Source of the DNA: JALZCH01 sp036387135
Lineage (GTDB): Bacteria > Acidobacteriota > Blastocatellia > Pyrinomonadales > Pyrinomonadaceae
Length of the DNA: 64,000 bases
NCBI GenBank assembly: GCA_036387135.1
Contig: DASVUH010000078.1
Span: 65,087-129,086, forward strand
Direction of reading: 5' to 3'
In this document: in pieces, positions 44,397-53,159 of the stretch
How the letters are laid out: each line of letters begins with the position of its first letter
Numbering within the stretch: the first letter of the stretch is position 1
Program-made: the position numbers and the translations under genes
Notes under the pieces: generated by a model
Seen by the model: only the letters and a program-made list of their open reading frames with translations
Databases searched by the model: none
What the model was told of the DNA's origin: nothing

Positions 44397-45377
44397 ATGG
44401 TTACGACGTTTCAACAACACATAATGCAGGAGCAAGACCGCTTTCCCGGCGAGTTTCTCGAATTGCAATGGATTGCTTCGGGCATCGCTCTGGCGACGAA
44501 ACTGATTTCGGCGCAGGTTCGACGCGCAGGTTTGGGTGACCTTTTAGAATCGCTCGACGAAACGAACATTCAGGGCGAAGTCCAGCAAAAGCTGGACGTT
44601 TATGCCAATGAAACTTTGATTAAAAGTTTCAGCCTGCGCGAATCAATCGGCATCATCGCTTCCGAAGAAAACGAGCATCCGATTGCAGTCGAACACACTT
44701 CGTCCGATTCCCGCTACGCGATTGTTTTCGATCCGCTCGACGGTTCTTCCAATATTGACGTTTGCGTGACCATCGGAACAACATTTTCAATTTTTCGCCG
44801 ACCGGACAACCATAAACACGAAGACCCTTTAAGCTGGGTTTTGCAGCCCGGAAGCCGGCAAATTGCCGCCGGTTATGTGCTTTACGGTTCTTCGACCATG
44901 TTGATTTACAGCGTCGGCAACGGCGTTCACGGTTTTACGCTCGATCCTTCAATCGGAGTTTTTATTTTGACGCATCCGAACCTTCGCATTCCTCGGCAAG
45001 GTCAGTATTATTCGATTAACGAAGCGTATTCCGATAGTTTTCCTCCGGTTTATACCAGATTTCTGGAGCGTTTAAAAAACGGCGCGCTCGGAAAACATTA
45101 TTCTTCGCGCTTTGTCGGTTCGCTGGTCGCGGATTTCCACCGCACTCTTTTGCGCGGCGGTATTTTTATGTACCCGGAAACAAGCAATTTTCCGAAAGGG
45201 AGGCTTCGTCTGCTCTACGAAGCAAATCCGATTGCGTTTCTGGCGGAACAAGCCGGAGGCAAAGCGACAAACGGAACGCAGCGACTTTTAGACGTGCAGC
45301 CGACCGCTTTGCACGAGCGCACGCCTTTTATTGTGGGCGGCGTTGTCGAAATGGAAGCCTTAGAGCAATGTTTGTAA
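44397..45377 (+). CDS. fbp: Class I fructose-1,6-bisphosphatase
   Basis: A 326-residue enzyme hydrolysing fructose 1,6-bisphosphate to fructose 6-phosphate in gluconeogenesis, in the cytoplasm. The metal-binding signature FDPLDGSSNIDVCVTIGT, the upstream IASEENE and the C-terminal YEANPIAFLAEQAGGKA are all present. Length is normal for the bacterial class I family. It sits between pectin genes and the PEP carboxylase gene. Growth on hexuronates yields pyruvate and triose phosphate, so a gluconeogenic enzyme nearby is sensible, but no shared operator was seen. Confidence 0.96.
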   Translation: MVTTFQQHIMQEQDRFPGEFLELQWIASGIALATKLISAQVRRAGLGDLLESLDETNIQGEVQQKLDVYANETLIKSFSLRESIGIIASEENEHPIAVEHTSSDSRYAIVFDPLDGSSNIDVCVTIGTTFSIFRRPDNHKHEDPLSWVLQPGSRQIAAGYVLYGSSTMLIYSVGNGVHGFTLDPSIGVFILTHPNLRIPRQGQYYSINEAYSDSFPPVYTRFLERLKNGALGKHYSSRFVGSLVADFHRTLLRGGIFMYPETSNFPKGRLRLLYEANPIAFLAEQAGGKATNGTQRLLDVQPTALHERTPFIVGGVVEMEALEQCL

Positions 45378-45439
45378 GGAAAGCTTTTTTTCCGCCGGTA
45401 GTCAGATTGACTCAAAAGCTCAATCTTTAAAGAAAAAAA

Positions 45440-45468
45440 TTGACATAGTATTAATACTTATTTAGATT
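45440..45468 (+). promoter_or_regulatory. Promoter with internal palindrome
   Basis: TTGACA (45440-45445), a 17-base spacer, TAGATT (45463-45468). The spacer contains the 12-base palindrome AGTATTAATACT (45447-45458), a likely operator. Downstream, CCAGCCTG is repeated at 45483-45490 and 45495-45502, four bases apart, in the untranslated leader. Confidence 0.6.
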
Positions 45469-45525
45469 CTAAGACGAAGTACCCAGCCTGGTAACCAGCC
45501 TGAAGAGAAACCAAGGAGAATCTAA

Positions 45526-46353
45526 ATGAAATTTTCGCGGATTTTCGGATTTATTTTACTGTTTGCTTCCTTGTTCGGCGGACTATTTTTAGAACAATCA
45601 AATGCGTATGAGAACGGTTTCCGGCTAAATGCGCCGGAATTAACGAGCGGTGGAATCAAAGAGCAGATTCCGACGCAATTTCAGGAGAGATACCTGAAAT
45701 GGAAGAATGAATTACTGATTACGGAATTCGGTCGGCAGCAATGGGAATATTATTCAACGAATAAGCAGTTTAACTTAATAATTATCGTTTCCGGCGAAAA
45801 GGAATTCGCCGCAAAAACCGGAGATTATAACTGGAGCGACGACGGCGAGCTAATCGGCGCGACAATCACTCTGGGAAAGAGCCTGGACAAAGGCTTTCCG
45901 AATGCGATTTATTACCCGGTAATGAATTCGCTGTCTTTACAAAGTTCGTCATACGAAATCAGCGGAAATATTCTGGCGGCGACCAAATTTGCTCACGAGA
46001 TCGGTCACGTCAACGTCACGGCTCAAACAAAGGGCGATTTGTTTCAGCGTCAAAATAAGTTGATGGCGGCTTATTACAAGATTTTCTTAAAAAACGGTTA
46101 CAACACAAAAGACCGGCAGTTAATTGAATTAGCTGATGAATTAGGCGGAATTCCCATCCAAATCTGGGCGGATCGCGAATATTGGGGCGAAGCAAACGCA
46201 ATGCGTTATCTTGCAGAAAGAGCGAGCAAGGAAAAGTTTTATTGTTCCGTCTTCAATCAAATCAAACGCAACGTAAACGATTACGCCAGAAATTACGAGG
46301 ACAGGTTTGATTTAATTGACGAAATTAAACTTGCCGCAACCTGTCAAAACTAG
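45526..46353 (+). CDS. Putative exported zinc metallopeptidase (HEIGH)
   Basis: A 275-residue protein with a signal peptide (about 1-27, cleavage near SNA-Y). The only recognised motif is AHEIGHVN, giving HExxH with H157, E158 and H161. A third metal ligand could be one of the acidic residues near WGEANAMRYLAE, as in gluzincins. No family name can be given with confidence. It has its own promoter with a palindromic spacer (45440) and its stop is only 11 bases from the convergent ppc stop. The hydrolytic role is inferred from the motif alone. Confidence 0.6.
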   Translation: MKFSRIFGFILLFASLFGGLFLEQSNAYENGFRLNAPELTSGGIKEQIPTQFQERYLKWKNELLITEFGRQQWEYYSTNKQFNLIIIVSGEKEFAAKTGDYNWSDDGELIGATITLGKSLDKGFPNAIYYPVMNSLSLQSSSYEISGNILAATKFAHEIGHVNVTAQTKGDLFQRQNKLMAAYYKIFLKNGYNTKDRQLIELADELGGIPIQIWADREYWGEANAMRYLAERASKEKFYCSVFNQIKRNVNDYARNYEDRFDLIDEIKLAATCQN

Positions 46354-46364
46354 AGCAAATCTAA

Positions 46365-48929
46365 TCAAACCGAGTTTCTTCCGGCGTTGATAATGCCGAA
46401 TGAACAGCGAATCACGAGTTTTTCATAAGCCTTTTTCTTTTCAGGCGTCAGATCATCGGATTCGCGCAGTTTTGTTGATGCGTATTGCTGAATTGTGGTT
46501 AAAGGCAGCATTATCCGCTCGCGCATCTGGATTGATTGTTTCTCAACCGGATAATCAGCCATCAACTCGGTTTTCTCCGAAATCAGGAATAAATATTTCA
46601 GCGTCAATTCAAACTCTTCATAAATTATCCGCCATAATTCGCCGTAAAGCGGGTGTTCGGATAAAAAAGCCGTAAGCGGAAAAAAGCTCTTTTGCATAGA
46701 CATTTCGCAATTATCAATCAGGGCTTTGAAAAAAGAATTGCTGCGATACATCTCTTTTAATTCTTCAATCTTCCCGGCGGCTTCCATTTTTTGAAAAGCC
46801 GTCCCGACGCCGTAATAACCCGGAACGTTTTGTTTTAGCTGGCTCCACGCCCCGACAAACGGAATCGCGCGTAAATCTTTAAGCTCCAGTCCAGCCGCCC
46901 CGCCGCGTTTTGCCGGGCGGCTGCCAATGTTGGTTTCGGCATAAAATCTGAGCGGGCTGACGTTTAACAAATAATCGAGAAATGCCGGATGTTTTTTTAG
47001 CTGAAAATAAGATTGATAACTTTCTTCAGCCAACTGCTGCATCAGGTTTTCTTCCTCTTTGCTAAAAGTGTCCGGCTTTTCCGCAAACAAATGCTTGTTG
47101 AGACCTGCGTGTAAAAGCTGTTCGAGATTGTATTGCGCGGAATCAATCGTGCCGAAATTTGAGCTGACGGTTTGACCTTGAACGGTCAATTCAATCGCTT
47201 TATCGGAAACGTTTGCTCCCATTGAAGAGTAAAATCTGTGGGTTTTTCCGCCGCCGCGCGCCGGCGGTCCGCCGCGTCCGTCAAAAAATATCACGCTCAC
47301 GCCGTGCTGTTTTGAGATTTCGGTCAGCTCGTCTTTGGCTTTGTAAATGCTCCAATTCGCCATTAGATAACCGCCGTCTTTCGTGCCGTCGCTAAAACCG
47401 AGCATAATTGTTTGCGTGTTGCCGCGCCGCGCCAGATGCTCGCGATAGGGCGCAAGATCGTACAAACGGCGCATTACGTCAGCGGCGTTTTTTAAATCTT
47501 CGACTGTTTCAAAAAGCGGCACGATGTCAACGTTCATTTCTTCCGTTCGCCAACCGGCAAGCAGAAATAAACCGTAAACTTCGATAGCGTTTAAAGCGCT
47601 TCGGCATTGGCTGATAATGTAACGCTGGCAGCCTTCCAAGCCGTTTTGTCTCTGGATTGTTTTGATTGCGGCAATCGTCTTTAACGTATCTATTGTTAAT
47701 TCATCATCGAAGGATTCGGACGCGGCGCTTTTCTGCACGTTGACGAGCGCGTTGATTTTTTCTTCGTCGTTAAGCGAAGGATAATTGTCCGGTAAAGAAT
47801 CGGTTTTTTCGGCAATCTGTTCTAAAACATTTCCGTGAACGCTTGCTTCCTGCCGAATATCGAGTGAAGCGAAAAAAAGTCCGAAAGTTTCGACTTTGTA
47901 AATCAAATTGTTCACGAGACCGACAAACAAACCGCTGTGCTTTTCCAGCAGCATCCGGCGAATTTCATTTAATGATTGGGTAATTTCCCCTTTTTCGAGG
48001 CTTAAAAGCTGATCGGACGAATAAAGGTTTTGATAAAGTTTTTGTTCGAGTTCGGACAAAATTGTCTCGACGCCCGCAAAAGTCAGTCTTCGTTTGAGCT
48101 GTCGAACGTCGCGGTAATAACAACGAATAATCGAATTACGCAGAGCTTCGGCAACCTGCAAAGTCGTTTCCACGGTCACAAACGGATTTCCGTCGCGGTC
48201 TCCGCCCGACCAGAAGCCCATTTTGATCGGAGTGAAATTTTCCGAGAGAAATTCATTTAATTCCGAAACAATGTTTCCGGCTGCGTGATAAAAGACGTTT
48301 TCGAGATACCAGATCAGGCTCACGGCTTCGTCAAACGGCGTCGGTTTTTCGCGTTTAATAAGCGGCGTGCGCCCTAACTGCTGCAATAAAGTGTTGATGT
48401 CGGCGACTCTGTTTTCTTTTATTTCTTCGCTCAAATCGTTGATAATGCCAAGCACGGAACCGGGATAAAATTGCGTCGGATGCGCGGTTAAAACAAGCCG
48501 GACTGAAAAATCCCGCAGTTTTTCGCTTAGCTCGGATTGTTTGCTGTTTTGCAAAATCGTTGATTGCAGGTGTTTTAAAGTTCCCGCGCCCTGAAAATCA
48601 TTGACTACCCGGAATGCCGCGTCTTCGAGCGCGTCAAACAAAACGACTTGCCGCTCGGCATATTGCACAAATCGAAACAGCAAATCAATTTTTTCCTCAT
48701 CCTTCGTAATCGAGGTGTGATTACTAAAGAAGCCTTCGATTGTTTCGAGCGGGCTTAAATGCTTTTGCTCATAACTTTCTTCGCAATTATAAACAAAAAG
48801 CGAAAGCAGGATTCCCGTTTTCTCGATCCGATCATAAGGAAGCGACAGAAATAAACTGTTATAAAGCTGGAATTTATAACCGACCTGATCCTGAAATTGC
48901 TGCAATGCGCTGACCAAACCAAATTTCAT
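46365..48929 (-). CDS. ppc: Phosphoenolpyruvate carboxylase
   Basis: An 854-residue cytoplasmic enzyme carboxylating PEP to oxaloacetate to refill the TCA cycle. Seen motifs are LTAHPTQFYPGSVLGII (catalytic His), GFWSGGDRDGNPFVT, LGFSDGTKDGGY, FFDGRGGPPARGGGKTH (catalytic glycine loop), RPAKRGG and LRAIPFVGAWSQLKQNVPG. The HPTQFYP form in place of the more usual HPTE(V/A) and the INAGRNSV end are, as I recall, typical of Bacteroidetes-type PEPC, so this gene may have a different history from its neighbours or represent a shared subfamily. It converges with the HEIGH peptidase gene. Confidence 0.94.
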   Translation of the reverse strand: MKFGLVSALQQFQDQVGYKFQLYNSLFLSLPYDRIEKTGILLSLFVYNCEESYEQKHLSPLETIEGFFSNHTSITKDEEKIDLLFRFVQYAERQVVLFDALEDAAFRVVNDFQGAGTLKHLQSTILQNSKQSELSEKLRDFSVRLVLTAHPTQFYPGSVLGIINDLSEEIKENRVADINTLLQQLGRTPLIKREKPTPFDEAVSLIWYLENVFYHAAGNIVSELNEFLSENFTPIKMGFWSGGDRDGNPFVTVETTLQVAEALRNSIIRCYYRDVRQLKRRLTFAGVETILSELEQKLYQNLYSSDQLLSLEKGEITQSLNEIRRMLLEKHSGLFVGLVNNLIYKVETFGLFFASLDIRQEASVHGNVLEQIAEKTDSLPDNYPSLNDEEKINALVNVQKSAASESFDDELTIDTLKTIAAIKTIQRQNGLEGCQRYIISQCRSALNAIEVYGLFLLAGWRTEEMNVDIVPLFETVEDLKNAADVMRRLYDLAPYREHLARRGNTQTIMLGFSDGTKDGGYLMANWSIYKAKDELTEISKQHGVSVIFFDGRGGPPARGGGKTHRFYSSMGANVSDKAIELTVQGQTVSSNFGTIDSAQYNLEQLLHAGLNKHLFAEKPDTFSKEEENLMQQLAEESYQSYFQLKKHPAFLDYLLNVSPLRFYAETNIGSRPAKRGGAAGLELKDLRAIPFVGAWSQLKQNVPGYYGVGTAFQKMEAAGKIEELKEMYRSNSFFKALIDNCEMSMQKSFFPLTAFLSEHPLYGELWRIIYEEFELTLKYLFLISEKTELMADYPVEKQSIQMRERIMLPLTTIQQYASTKLRESDDLTPEKKKAYEKLVIRCSFGIINAGRNSV

Positions 48930-49476
48930 AAAGAAAATTGCGTCTTTCTCTAAATATTTTCTACTCTCACGCTTTTTAAATCACAATTCAACAAAAATCA
49001 CATTTATTTTACCCGGATTAAATTTTTGAGGAATAATATTTATAGGAATTTGATGTATTGGTAATACCCTTTTATTGTATAGTCGGAAAATGGTTAAAGT
49101 TTAGTTGACATTCGTTTTGGATTTAAGGCAAGATAATAATTGCCACAAGCTATTTATGTTCCAAATTTGCTTAGAAAAAGTTTAAGGCAGGAAGTTTTGT
49201 CAACATTTTGCCGATTATCAATAGCTTTCGGTTCATTTGATTAAAAAGAAATGATTGGTAAAACCAATGGCGATTATTCAAAGCGCCGGTCAGGCAGGAA
49301 TCGAGTAAGTGGCGGAATCATCAAGTTAAGTAATTTCAAATTGTTATTTCTGTCAAAAAGAGCGGTCAAGCCGAAAAAGTAGTTTCATTCTGAAATCTAA
49401 CTTTCGTTCAGTTCAAAAAACGGGCGCGCTCAGAAATCTTCGGAATGAAAAAGAAATCTAGGAAGGAATTAAATAT
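48930..49476. other. Divergent regulatory region of ppc and the pectin receptor
   Basis: 547 A+T-rich bases with no gene. It carries the operator at 49254-49268 and a half-site ATTGGT-AAT-ACC at 49057-49068. TTGACA at 49105-49110 has no well-placed -10 box (GATAAT is 21 bases away), so the receptor promoter is not assigned. The leader between the operator and ATG is about 200 bases. Confidence 0.6.
49254..49268. promoter_or_regulatory. Candidate GntR-family (UxuR/ExuR-like) operator
   Basis: ATTGGT-AAA-ACCAAT, the same palindrome and spacing as at 36585, in front of the receptor gene that heads the pectin operon. Two independent copies before two pectin transcripts are the main support for a regulon. 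Confidence 0.7.
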
Positions 49477-52400
49477 ATGAAGTGTTTAGCTCAACAAGGA
49501 TTTATTGCCCTGTTGTTATTAATGCTGTCGTTTGGAGCGGCAAACGCGCAGGAATATAGAGGCACAATTGCCGGAAGCGTGACCGATCCAAACGGCGCAA
49601 TCGTTCCGGCGGCGACCGTTACAGTTCAGAACGTTGAGACAAACGTTTCGGCGACCGCTACTACAAATGACGAAGGAGCTTTTTCGTTTCCCTTGCTTTT
49701 GCCGGGGAAATATAAGCTTTCCGCGACCGCCACGAACTTTAAAACTTCGGTGCGCGAAAACATTCAGCTCAACGTTGACGACCGTTTGACGGTTGATTTT
49801 CAGTTGGAAATCGGAACGGCAACCGAAGTCAACATCGTTGCGACTGAAGAATTACTGGAAAGAGGTGAGGTGACGCTCAGCACAGTAATTACCGAACGGC
49901 AAATCACCGAATTGCCCTTAGGCGAAGGCACGGCTTACAATCTTGCAACACAAGCTCCCGGCGTATCTTACACGGGAAACCCGATGTTTTCAGGTCCGAC
50001 TGCTAACGGAAACCTCGGCGCAATTCGGACGAACGGCGCGGTCGGAAATCAAATTACATTAGACGGCTCGCCGAATCTTACTTTTGACGGCGGCGTAGCT
50101 TATACGCCACCGGCTGATGCGCTCTCACAGTTCAAAATTCAAACCAGCCCCTTCGACGCGCAAACGGGTTTTACCGCCGGTTCGACCGTCAACGTCGCGG
50201 TCAAAAGCGGAACGAATAATCTGCACGGCTCGGCTTATTACTTCAACAGACCGGGAGTTTTAACTGCCAACAATTTTTTCAGCAACCGCGCGGGTCAAGA
50301 GCGCCCGGAGCGCAGCTATTATCGCGCCGGAGGTCAAGTGAACGGTCCGGTTTACATTCCTTATCTTTACAACGGACGCGACAAAACGTTTTTCATGTTT
50401 TCCTATGAAAAACAGCTCGACAAACGCGCCGAACCGGAAACCTTTACCGTTCCGACCGCTCTGATGAGAACCGGCAATTTCTCCGAGCTTCTTCCGCTCG
50501 GAGTTCAGATTTACGATCCGGCGACCGCCGTTCTTCGAAATACTACCTGCACTGCAGGCAGTACCGGAACGACCGTTTGCCGAACACCTTTTGCGGGAAA
50601 CATTATTCCGACGGCTCGGCTTAATCCGGCTGCGGTTGCTTTCGCAAATCTTTATCCCTTACCGAACCAACCCGGAGTCGTTGACAACTACTTTTCCAAC
50701 CAAATTCTCGAACGACCATACGATTCGTACTTAGGCAGGATTGACCACAACTTTAACGGCAATCACCGGGTTTACGGGAAGCTCTTCTACAGCAAGAGCA
50801 CAGAAGATCGTTTAAATTGGATTGATGCGCCCAATTCAATCACACAAGGGTTTGAATACCGCACAAATAAGGGCGGAAACATTGATTATACGGCGACACT
50901 TTCCTCTAACTTTGTGCTTGACGTTCGTTCAAGCTTAAACGATTTTGTCCAGGAGCGTGTCCAGGCAAATCCCAGGTCAGCCGCTGATCTCGGTTTTACC
51001 GGTATTGCCGCTTTAACCGGTTCGACGGTTTTCCCGCGGTTTGATTTTACTAATTACGACACGCTCGGTGCCGAGCGCGCGGATTTCAACGAAGGTTTGA
51101 CAAGAAACTTCAGATTATTCTCGCTGCAACCGACTCTTACACAGATTTTCGGCGATCATACACTTAAATACGGTTATGATTACCGCCGATTGATGGAAAA
51201 CCGGACGACCAACGGTTTCAACGCCGGACGCTTTACTTTTGGCGGAAACTTCACCGCTCCGGCTTCAAATTCAAATACGGCGACAAACAATGCAATCGGA
51301 CGCGACCTCGCCACGTTTTTACTCGGACTGCCGAGCAGCAGCACGATTGAGCAGGTCTCTCCGTATGATGTGACATCCAATTATCACGGGTTTTTCGTTC
51401 AGGACGATTGGCGCGTTTCGCCGAAATTAACTTTGAATCTCGGTTTGCGTTATGACCTCGAAACCGGCGTCAGAGAAGCCGAAGGAAGAATTGTGACCGG
51501 CTTTGACACTGCGGCGGAAAGCCCGCTGCGCGCTGCGGCGCTGGCGAATTTTAACGCTAGCGTGCCGGCGAGCGTTCCCGCGACTGCGTTTCAAAATCTA
51601 TCCGGCGGTCTGCGATTTGCAAGCGGCTCAGGCGATGCCAACCAGGCAACCGATAAAAACAATTTCCAGCCGCGCATCGGCATTTCTTACGCATTGGACG
51701 ATAACACCGTTCTTCGCGGCGGTTTCGGTATTTTTACCTCGGCGTTCCAGATTCAGGAAATTAATCAGAGCGGTTATACCTCGACCACGTCATTCACCTC
51801 AAACACCACGAATAACGGTTTAACTTTCCTGACAAATCTCAACAATCCGTTTCCGGGCGGCTTAAATCCGGCAATCGGTTCGAGCCTCGGTTTGAATACT
51901 TTAATCGGAACGACTCTCGGCACGACGAATGCGACGGGTCCGACGGAAACGACGGTTCGCTTATATGACCGGGAAAACGCGAATTACGCCAGATTTATCG
52001 CCGGAATTCAGCGCCAGTTACCGTATGATTTCGCCGTCGAAGCGACATTCGTTCATTCGCGCGGTTCCAATCTTCCCGTTCTGCGTCAATTAAATTATGT
52101 TCCGCGACAATATTTGAACGATTTTACGGGAGTAACCGATCCGACAGCGATCAGCACTGCGGTTACGGCGACAACAACCTTTTTGAATGCACAGGTTCCG
52201 AACCCGTTCCGCGGTTTGGTTCCGCAAAATTCGACGTTAAATGCCGCTACCATTCAACGCCGTTTTCTGTTGACGCAATATCCGCAATTTCAGGATTTGA
52301 TTGTCACCGAATACAACGGCAGCAACACTTATAATTCACTGCAATTGCAGGCAACCAAACGGATGAGCCGGGGAGTTTCGCTCAATGCGTCTTACACATT

Positions 52401-53055
52401 TGCCCGCGAGCGCGAAAAAACTCGCCGTTTGAATCCGCAGGACGAAGAGTTGACGGATATGATTTCAACTTTTGACCGCCCGCATCGCGTTACGTTTTCG
52501 GGCGTTATGGAGCTTCCGTTCGGACGCGGCAGACAGTTCTTCAAAGATTGGCATCCGGTTGCGGACGCGGTTCTCGGCGGCTGGCAATTCAATGCCCTTT
52601 ACGAATGGCAATCGGGCGAACCGCTCGTCCTCCAAAACGCGGTTTACACCGGCGACATTACGCAATTGAGAAATCGGCTTGGTCAAAGAGACGAAAACGG
52701 ACAACGTTACGGTATTGATCCGATTATTGGTCCTCGCGCTTTTGATACCAGCGGATTCATTAGCTTGGGCAACAACTATGTGGTCGGCAGTCAAAACTCT
52801 TTGCGCGTTCTGCCATATACTCTGGATAACTTCCGCAATCAGCCGTTCCAAAAATTCGATGTCGGATTAACCAAGAATTTCCAGATTCGAGAAGGAATGA
52901 GACTGCAAGTCCGGGTTGAAGCTATCAACGCTTTAAACTGGGTTTACCTGGGCAACGGGCTTCAGCTTGGTGTGACCAATGCCAACTTCGGTATTGTCAG
53001 CGGACAGAGAAACTTGCCGAGAGACATTCAACTCGGTGCGAGATTCACTTTCTAA
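49477..53055 (+). CDS. Oar-like TonB-dependent receptor of the pectin locus
   Basis: A 1192-residue receptor with a signal peptide ending NAQE (about residue 25), a carboxypeptidase-regulatory domain (about 28-115, GTIAGSVTDPNGAIVPAATV), a plug (about 125-240, LDGSPNLTFDGGVAYTPPADAL) and a beta barrel ending ...GARFTF with terminal Phe. It replaces the SusC/SusD pair used by Bacteroidetes, and no SusD gene is present. Position and operator both point to uptake of pectin or rhamnogalacturonan oligosaccharides (inference). A perfect palindrome at 53098 separates it from the enzyme operon. Confidence 0.92.
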   Translation: MKCLAQQGFIALLLLMLSFGAANAQEYRGTIAGSVTDPNGAIVPAATVTVQNVETNVSATATTNDEGAFSFPLLLPGKYKLSATATNFKTSVRENIQLNVDDRLTVDFQLEIGTATEVNIVATEELLERGEVTLSTVITERQITELPLGEGTAYNLATQAPGVSYTGNPMFSGPTANGNLGAIRTNGAVGNQITLDGSPNLTFDGGVAYTPPADALSQFKIQTSPFDAQTGFTAGSTVNVAVKSGTNNLHGSAYYFNRPGVLTANNFFSNRAGQERPERSYYRAGGQVNGPVYIPYLYNGRDKTFFMFSYEKQLDKRAEPETFTVPTALMRTGNFSELLPLGVQIYDPATAVLRNTTCTAGSTGTTVCRTPFAGNIIPTARLNPAAVAFANLYPLPNQPGVVDNYFSNQILERPYDSYLGRIDHNFNGNHRVYGKLFYSKSTEDRLNWIDAPNSITQGFEYRTNKGGNIDYTATLSSNFVLDVRSSLNDFVQERVQANPRSAADLGFTGIAALTGSTVFPRFDFTNYDTLGAERADFNEGLTRNFRLFSLQPTLTQIFGDHTLKYGYDYRRLMENRTTNGFNAGRFTFGGNFTAPASNSNTATNNAIGRDLATFLLGLPSSSTIEQVSPYDVTSNYHGFFVQDDWRVSPKLTLNLGLRYDLETGVREAEGRIVTGFDTAAESPLRAAALANFNASVPASVPATAFQNLSGGLRFASGSGDANQATDKNNFQPRIGISYALDDNTVLRGGFGIFTSAFQIQEINQSGYTSTTSFTSNTTNNGLTFLTNLNNPFPGGLNPAIGSSLGLNTLIGTTLGTTNATGPTETTVRLYDRENANYARFIAGIQRQLPYDFAVEATFVHSRGSNLPVLRQLNYVPRQYLNDFTGVTDPTAISTAVTATTTFLNAQVPNPFRGLVPQNSTLNAATIQRRFLLTQYPQFQDLIVTEYNGSNTYNSLQLQATKRMSRGVSLNASYTFAREREKTRRLNPQDEELTDMISTFDRPHRVTFSGVMELPFGRGRQFFKDWHPVADAVLGGWQFNALYEWQSGEPLVLQNAVYTGDITQLRNRLGQRDENGQRYGIDPIIGPRAFDTSGFISLGNNYVVGSQNSLRVLPYTLDNFRNQPFQKFDVGLTKNFQIREGMRLQVRVEAINALNWVYLGNGLQLGVTNANFGIVSGQRNLPRDIQLGARFTF

Positions 53056-53097
53056 AACGGTTTTCGCCGAGTGCGGGAATCATTTTGAAAACTCAAA

Positions 53098-53123
53098 GGG
53101 GCAGAGCATATATGCTCTGCCCC
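53098..53123. repeat. Perfect 26-base palindrome
   Basis: GGGGCAGAGCATA is followed directly by its reverse complement. As RNA it would form a strong hairpin between the receptor gene and the enzyme operon. There is no T-run, so it may attenuate or set a processing point that gives different amounts of receptor and enzymes. Confidence 0.7.
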
Positions 53124-53159
53124 ACAAATTTCTCCTCAACTCTTTTGCGGAAATTGGAA

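Noticed and set aside
49105..49137. TTGACA with GATAAT as promoter of the pectin receptor gene
   Set aside because: The spacing is 21 bases, too long for a normal sigma-70 promoter.
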